A stretch of 8,111 bases of DNA from Bacteroidales bacterium (lineage in GTDB: Bacteria; Bacteroidota; Bacteroidia; Bacteroidales; UBA932): the NCBI GenBank assembly GCA_017551425.1, contig JAFZLQ010000021.1, forward strand, positions 1-8,111, read 5' to 3'. Of the stretch, positions 6,212 through 8,111 are shown in pieces. How positions within the stretch are numbered: the first letter of the stretch is position 1; every line of letters starts with the position of its first letter. The position numbers and the translations under genes were made by a program. The notes under the pieces are model-generated. The model searched no databases and had not been told where the DNA came from. It worked only from the letters and a program-made list of their open reading frames with translations.

Positions 6212-7147
6212 ATGAAAATACTCCACTATACCCTCCTCATAGCCGCTGCAACGATGCTTGTGGCAGGCTGCAACAAGGAAACCGAACAGTTCGGGGCTGA
6301 CGGCAATACGGTAGAGGCCCGGTTCAACCTGGGTTTCGCAGGAACTCTCACCAAGGCATTCAGCGACGGCCTCGGCGCCACCCAGCTCGTGGTTGGCGTG
6401 TATGACCGGCAGCTGGGATACCTTGACAATCTCTCCATCGCCCCCGACAACGCCGATTACAAGCAGGCCTTCGCCCAGCTCCAGACCACCTATTCCGTGC
6501 GCCTGGTCAAGGGGCACGGATACGACATCGTATTCCTGGCCCTGGCGCCCGACAACGGCGTTTATACGGTGGACCTCGCAAATAAAACCCTCACCGCCAG
6601 TACGGACGGCCCTTCCAATGTGGAAGAAAGAGACGCTTTCTACGCGCTGTGTTCAATAGACAGGGTTACGGAAGCCGTGGAACAGAATATCACGCTCAAG
6701 CGCCCTCTTGCACAGATAAACGTGATCACCAACAAAGCCGATTACGAGGTAGCGGTAACCGCCGGAGTCACCTTCGAGAAGTCGTCGCTCAAGCTTAAGG
6801 CTCCCCAGGTGCTGAACCTTATCGACGGCACGGTGGGAGACGCCGTAGATTACGACCTCTCCCCCGAAGTGATGCCCCTGCCGAATCCCGACTTTGCACC
6901 CTATGACGCCAACGGCGACTACTGGATACTCACCGACTATATCCTTGCCGGCCCCGACGGCGGAATTGCCGATGTTACATTCGGAGTGTATGCCGAAGGC
7001 GAAAACGGTGAGCTCTACAGCCACTCTGTCCCCAACGTGCCGCTGAAGAGGAACTGGCGCACTAATATCGTAGGTGACGTCCTTACCGTAAACAGCAGCT
7101 TCGTCCTCACGGTAACGCCTTCATTCGACGGAGAAGAAGATTTGTAG
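6212..7147 (+). CDS. P5: fimbrillin-like (DUF6562-type) lipoprotein, candidate stalk subunit
   Basis: The 311-residue lipoprotein has lipobox LVAG-Cys20 followed by NKETE. The motifs match P4 position for position: LTKAFSDG (46-53), YDIVFLALAPD (104-114), RDAFYA (140-145), LKRPLAQINV (162-171), VLNLIDG (200-206), TDYILA (241-246), NVPLKRNWRT (275-284) and the final strand LTVNSSFVLTV (291-301), then SFDGEEDL at the C-terminus. The acidic tail is short and there is no additional domain. It is the last gene of the plus-strand series, followed within 30 bp by a stem-loop terminator. A leader of AAAAAAG just before the ATG is typical of Bacteroidota starts. Alternative reading: a stand-alone surface lipoprotein rather than a pilus subunit. 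Confidence 0.75.
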   Translation: MKILHYTLLIAAATMLVAGCNKETEQFGADGNTVEARFNLGFAGTLTKAFSDGLGATQLVVGVYDRQLGYLDNLSIAPDNADYKQAFAQLQTTYSVRLVKGHGYDIVFLALAPDNGVYTVDLANKTLTASTDGPSNVEERDAFYALCSIDRVTEAVEQNITLKRPLAQINVITNKADYEVAVTAGVTFEKSSLKLKAPQVLNLIDGTVGDAVDYDLSPEVMPLPNPDFAPYDANGDYWILTDYILAGPDGGIADVTFGVYAEGENGELYSHSVPNVPLKRNWRTNIVGDVLTVNSSFVLTVTPSFDGEEDL

Positions 7148-7175
7148 ACAACAAAAAAAGCAGCCTGAAAAAGAG

Positions 7176-7222
7176 AACCGCCGGCAAATCATCGGAATTC
7201 CGATAAAGTGCTGACGGTTTTT
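7176..7222. terminator. Stem-loop terminator after P5, probably bidirectional
   Basis: AACCGCCGGC (7176-7185) pairs with GCTGACGGTT (7210-7219), ten positions with one mismatch and one wobble, followed on the plus strand by TTTTT through 7222. Read on the minus strand, downstream of the tRNA, the same stem is followed by CTCTTTTT and, a little further on, a seven-T run. It would therefore end both the lipoprotein operon and the tRNA transcript. The loop holds a perfect 14-bp palindrome (7191-7204). Confidence 0.6.
7191..7204. repeat. Perfect 14-bp palindrome inside the terminator loop
   Basis: ATCGGAATTCCGAT is its own reverse complement, with an EcoRI site at its centre. It sits in the loop of the larger stem, giving a two-tiered hairpin. 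It most likely strengthens termination; a protein-binding role has no support here. Confidence 0.6.
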
Positions 7223-7229
7223 GCCTTGT

Positions 7230-7315
7230 TGGTGCGCGGGATGAGACTCGAACTCACACAGGTTTTACCCCACTAGCTCCTGAAACTAGCGCGTCTACCA
7301 TTTCGCCACCCGCGC
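7230..7315 (-). tRNA. tRNA-Leu, anticodon CAG, CCA encoded
   Basis: The minus strand folds as a class II (long variable arm) tRNA of 86 nt. The acceptor stem GCGCGGG (7315-7309) pairs perfectly with CCCGCGC (7240-7234), followed by A73 and an encoded CCA (7232-7230). The D arm is GCG...CGC. The anticodon stem CTAGT/GCTAG holds the loop TTCAGGA with anticodon CAG (7282-7280), decoding CUG. The variable arm is 15 nt, and the T arm GTGAG/CTCAT carries the TTCGAGT loop. CAG decodes the Leu codon CTG, which is common in the GC-rich lipoprotein genes beside it. It is convergent with the lipoprotein operon. Confidence 0.96.
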
Positions 7316-7328
7316 TTGGATTGGACTG

Positions 7329-7358
7329 CAAATATACAACTTTTTTGGTAAAATACAA
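7329..7358 (-). promoter_or_regulatory. Bacteroidota sigma-70 type promoter for tRNA-Leu
   Basis: On the minus strand, TTG (7358-7356) is followed by 19 bases and then TATATTTG (7336-7329), matching the -33 TTG and -7 TAnnTTTG consensus of Bacteroides promoters. Transcription would begin a few bases before the tRNA 5' end at 7315. It lies in the gap between the hicB stop and the tRNA. Confidence 0.7.
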
Positions 7359-7370
7359 GCCTCAGGACTA

Positions 7371-7775
7371 TTACAGTCTCACGGCAAGCAACTCTTGTGC
7401 GATACGGTGCAAGCCGGTCTCAATTTTCTTTGCCTGCTTGGCAGAGATATACGTACCGCCGCTTTTATAATGTCGCATCAAGCTGGGCGAAATGCCGATA
7501 CTCTCGGCAAACTTGCTCGCATTCAAAAATTTAAATGCGTCAAAAAGAGCAGAAATATCGTAAATGTACTCAAATTCAGGATTGAGCAGTTCCTCAGGAA
7601 CCGGTTCTCCGTAATCGGTATAAGAGTCGAGAATCTCCTTGTAAGAATTCAAAAAATCTGCCTTGACTTCCTGGACCGAGTAGCCTTCGCCTATTATGAC
7701 CGCCTCTTCTGTATTTGACGAGAAAGCGCCGAAGCCGTTCCCGTCTTTCTCTATGACTACAATAATCTTACTCAT
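7371..7775 (-). CDS. hicB: HicB-family antitoxin with C-terminal helix-turn-helix
   Basis: The 134-residue product has an N-terminal HicB fold (about 1-60): IIVVIEKDGNGFGAF, a short acidic turn, IIGEGYSVQEVKADF and an amphipathic helix NSYKEILDSY. An XRE-like helix-turn-helix follows at about 83-130 (FLNASKFAESIGISPSLMRHYKSG). In known pairs the HicB fold inhibits the HicA RNase and the DNA-binding part represses the shared promoter. It overlaps the upstream hicA by 8 bp (7768-7775), so the antitoxin is translated from inside the end of the toxin gene. The coding sequence is near 40% GC by hand count over 7501-7560, far lower than the lipoprotein genes, which suggests horizontal acquisition. 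No terminator is visible after its stop, so transcripts may run on into the tRNA. Confidence 0.85.
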   Translation of the reverse strand: MSKIIVVIEKDGNGFGAFSSNTEEAVIIGEGYSVQEVKADFLNSYKEILDSYTDYGEPVPEELLNPEFEYIYDISALFDAFKFLNASKFAESIGISPSLMRHYKSGGTYISAKQAKKIETGLHRIAQELLAVRL

Positions 7776-7947
7776 TATTAATAATATACAGCAACTTTAA
7801 AAGCATTCCACACCTTACCTCTTGTGACCAATGCCTCTCAATTAGTATCTTCTTTCCTTCTTTAACGTACACATCGTGTTTTCCACCGTGCCGGAGGAAT
7901 AGCCAGCCTTTCCTGACAGCCAGCCTCCTCAGTTCGTTCCACGTCAT
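7768..7947 (-). CDS. hicA: HicA-family mRNA interferase toxin
   Basis: A 59-residue protein fits the usual HicA length. It begins MTWNELRRLAVRKGWLFLRH, has the catalytic His24 in GGKHDVY, then ILIERHWSQEV, equivalent to the PRHxxKEI block of the family, and a C-terminal helix MLLKLLYIIN. HicA folds as a small dsRNA-binding-like domain that cleaves mRNA until bound by HicB. The frame is open further upstream (to an ATG at 8079), but those residues do not resemble HicA and the promoter-like element at 7965-7972 lies between, so I start at 7947. The order toxin-then-antitoxin is the common one. Confidence 0.83.
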   Translation of the reverse strand: MTWNELRRLAVRKGWLFLRHGGKHDVYVKEGKKILIERHWSQEVRCGMLLKLLYIINNE

Positions 7948-7964
7948 AATTCGTTTAGGCGTTA

Positions 7965-7972
7965 CAAATATA
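7965..7972 (-). promoter_or_regulatory. Promoter -7 element for hicAB
   Basis: TATATTTG on the minus strand matches TAnnTTTG and lies 17 bases upstream of the hicA start codon. The -33 position, 19 bases further upstream, is TTTT rather than TTG, so it is a weaker match than the tRNA promoter. This would give a 5' leader of only about ten bases. Confidence 0.5.
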
Positions 7973-7985
7973 GCACAAAAATGCG

Positions 7986-7999
7986 ATATTAAAAAATAT
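7986..7999. promoter_or_regulatory. Possible hicAB operator (inverted repeat ATATT-N4-AATAT)
   Basis: A perfect 5-bp inverted repeat with a 4-bp spacer sits just upstream of the -7 element and over the expected -33 region, where a HicB helix-turn-helix repressor could act. The repeat is short and AT-rich, so chance is a real alternative. Confidence 0.25.
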
Positions 8000-8111
8000 A
8001 GGCTATCGAGAGTTGGATGTCGTTGGGGAGAACGAAGAAGCGCTCCCCCCCGCCTACGGTGCGGCCGCAGCGGACACATTCGTAAACCGTATATTTCTCA
8101 TATCCCGTCCA
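7989..8111 (-). CDS. C-terminal end of an unidentified protein with a CxxC motif (5' truncated)
   Basis: On the minus strand this is the only frame that stays open from the right edge; it gives 40 codons ending in TAA at 7989. The peptide reads YEKYTVYECVRCGR near its start, with a CxxC pair that could be half of a zinc ribbon, and ends FVLPNDIQLSIAYIF. GC is high over most of it and falls sharply close to the stop, as expected at a gene end. The stop lies just upstream of the hicA promoter region. No start codon is present, so the rest must lie to the right of the window. I do not recognise the family, and the frame could be fortuitous. Confidence 0.5.
   Translation of the reverse strand, partial: WTGYEKYTVYECVRCGRTVGGGERFFVLPNDIQLSIAYIF

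Noticed and set aside
5291..6517. 408-codon open frame on the minus strand opposite P4 and the start of P5
   Set aside because: It spans two plus-strand genes with clear lipoboxes and shared motifs, shows no recognisable domain, and long antisense frames are expected opposite GC-rich coding sequence.
5267..7147. P4 and P5 as a DNA-level tandem repeat
   Set aside because: Similarity is clear in protein motifs but only short identical runs (such as around TTCAGCGACGGC) are seen in the DNA, so this is an old duplication rather than a recombining repeat.
7230..7315. tRNA-Leu as an attachment site for a mobile element
   Set aside because: No integrase and no repeated copy of the tRNA 3' end are visible in the window, and the foreign-looking hicAB lies on the 5' side.
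7768..8079. Extended 103-codon version of hicA from an ATG at 8079
   Set aside because: The extra 44 residues do not resemble HicA, overlap a better open frame on the same strand, and precede the TATATTTG promoter element.
1..8111. CRISPR array, insertion sequence, riboswitch or origin
   Set aside because: No regularly spaced direct repeats, transposase frame, terminal inverted repeats or recognised riboswitch core were seen.

Overview
The window looks like chromosomal DNA from a relatively GC-rich member of the Bacteroidales. The evidence is a run of DUF6562/fimbrillin-type lipoproteins and a DUF3575 protein, Bacteroidota-style promoters of the form TTG-N19-TAnnTTTG, A-rich rather than strong Shine-Dalgarno leaders, and gene GC near 60%. 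An Alistipes- or Cryptobacteroides-like source would fit, but the genus cannot be decided from this sequence.

Layout, plus strand (2-7147): seven complete genes and one truncated gene run head to tail with gaps of at most 36 bp or small overlaps, and no convincing internal promoter is visible. In order they are the C-terminal end of a PP2C/SpoIIE-type serine phosphatase, a VOC (glyoxalase/epimerase-like) metalloenzyme, an exported DUF3575 protein that is probably an outer-membrane barrel, and five lipoproteins P1-P5. P1 (1345) is divergent and may be the anchor. P2 (2359) and P3 (3886) carry a fimbrillin-like body plus extra C-terminal modules. P4 (5267) and P5 (6212) are fimbrillin bodies alone. 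The simplest reading is an operon for a surface fibre of the type V (FimA/Mfa1-like) pilus kind, with an anchor, two candidate tip subunits and two candidate stalk or accessory subunits. A bifurcated stem-loop terminator follows P5 at 7176-7222.

Layout, minus strand (7230-8111): a tRNA-Leu(CAG) gene with encoded CCA and its own Bacteroidota promoter; a compact AT-rich hicA-hicB toxin-antitoxin pair with overlapping reading frames; and, at the right edge, the last 40 codons of an unidentified protein with a CxxC motif.

Most interesting points: (i) a Thr-Lys/Arg-Ala site 23-29 residues after the lipidated Cys in P2-P5, where the P. gingivalis fimbrillins FimA and Mfa1 are cut after Arg, but with Lys in three of the four; (ii) related C-terminal modules on P2 and P3 that look like exchangeable tip domains; (iii) an abrupt fall in GC, from about 63% to about 43%, exactly across the P2 tip module, suggesting it was swapped in.
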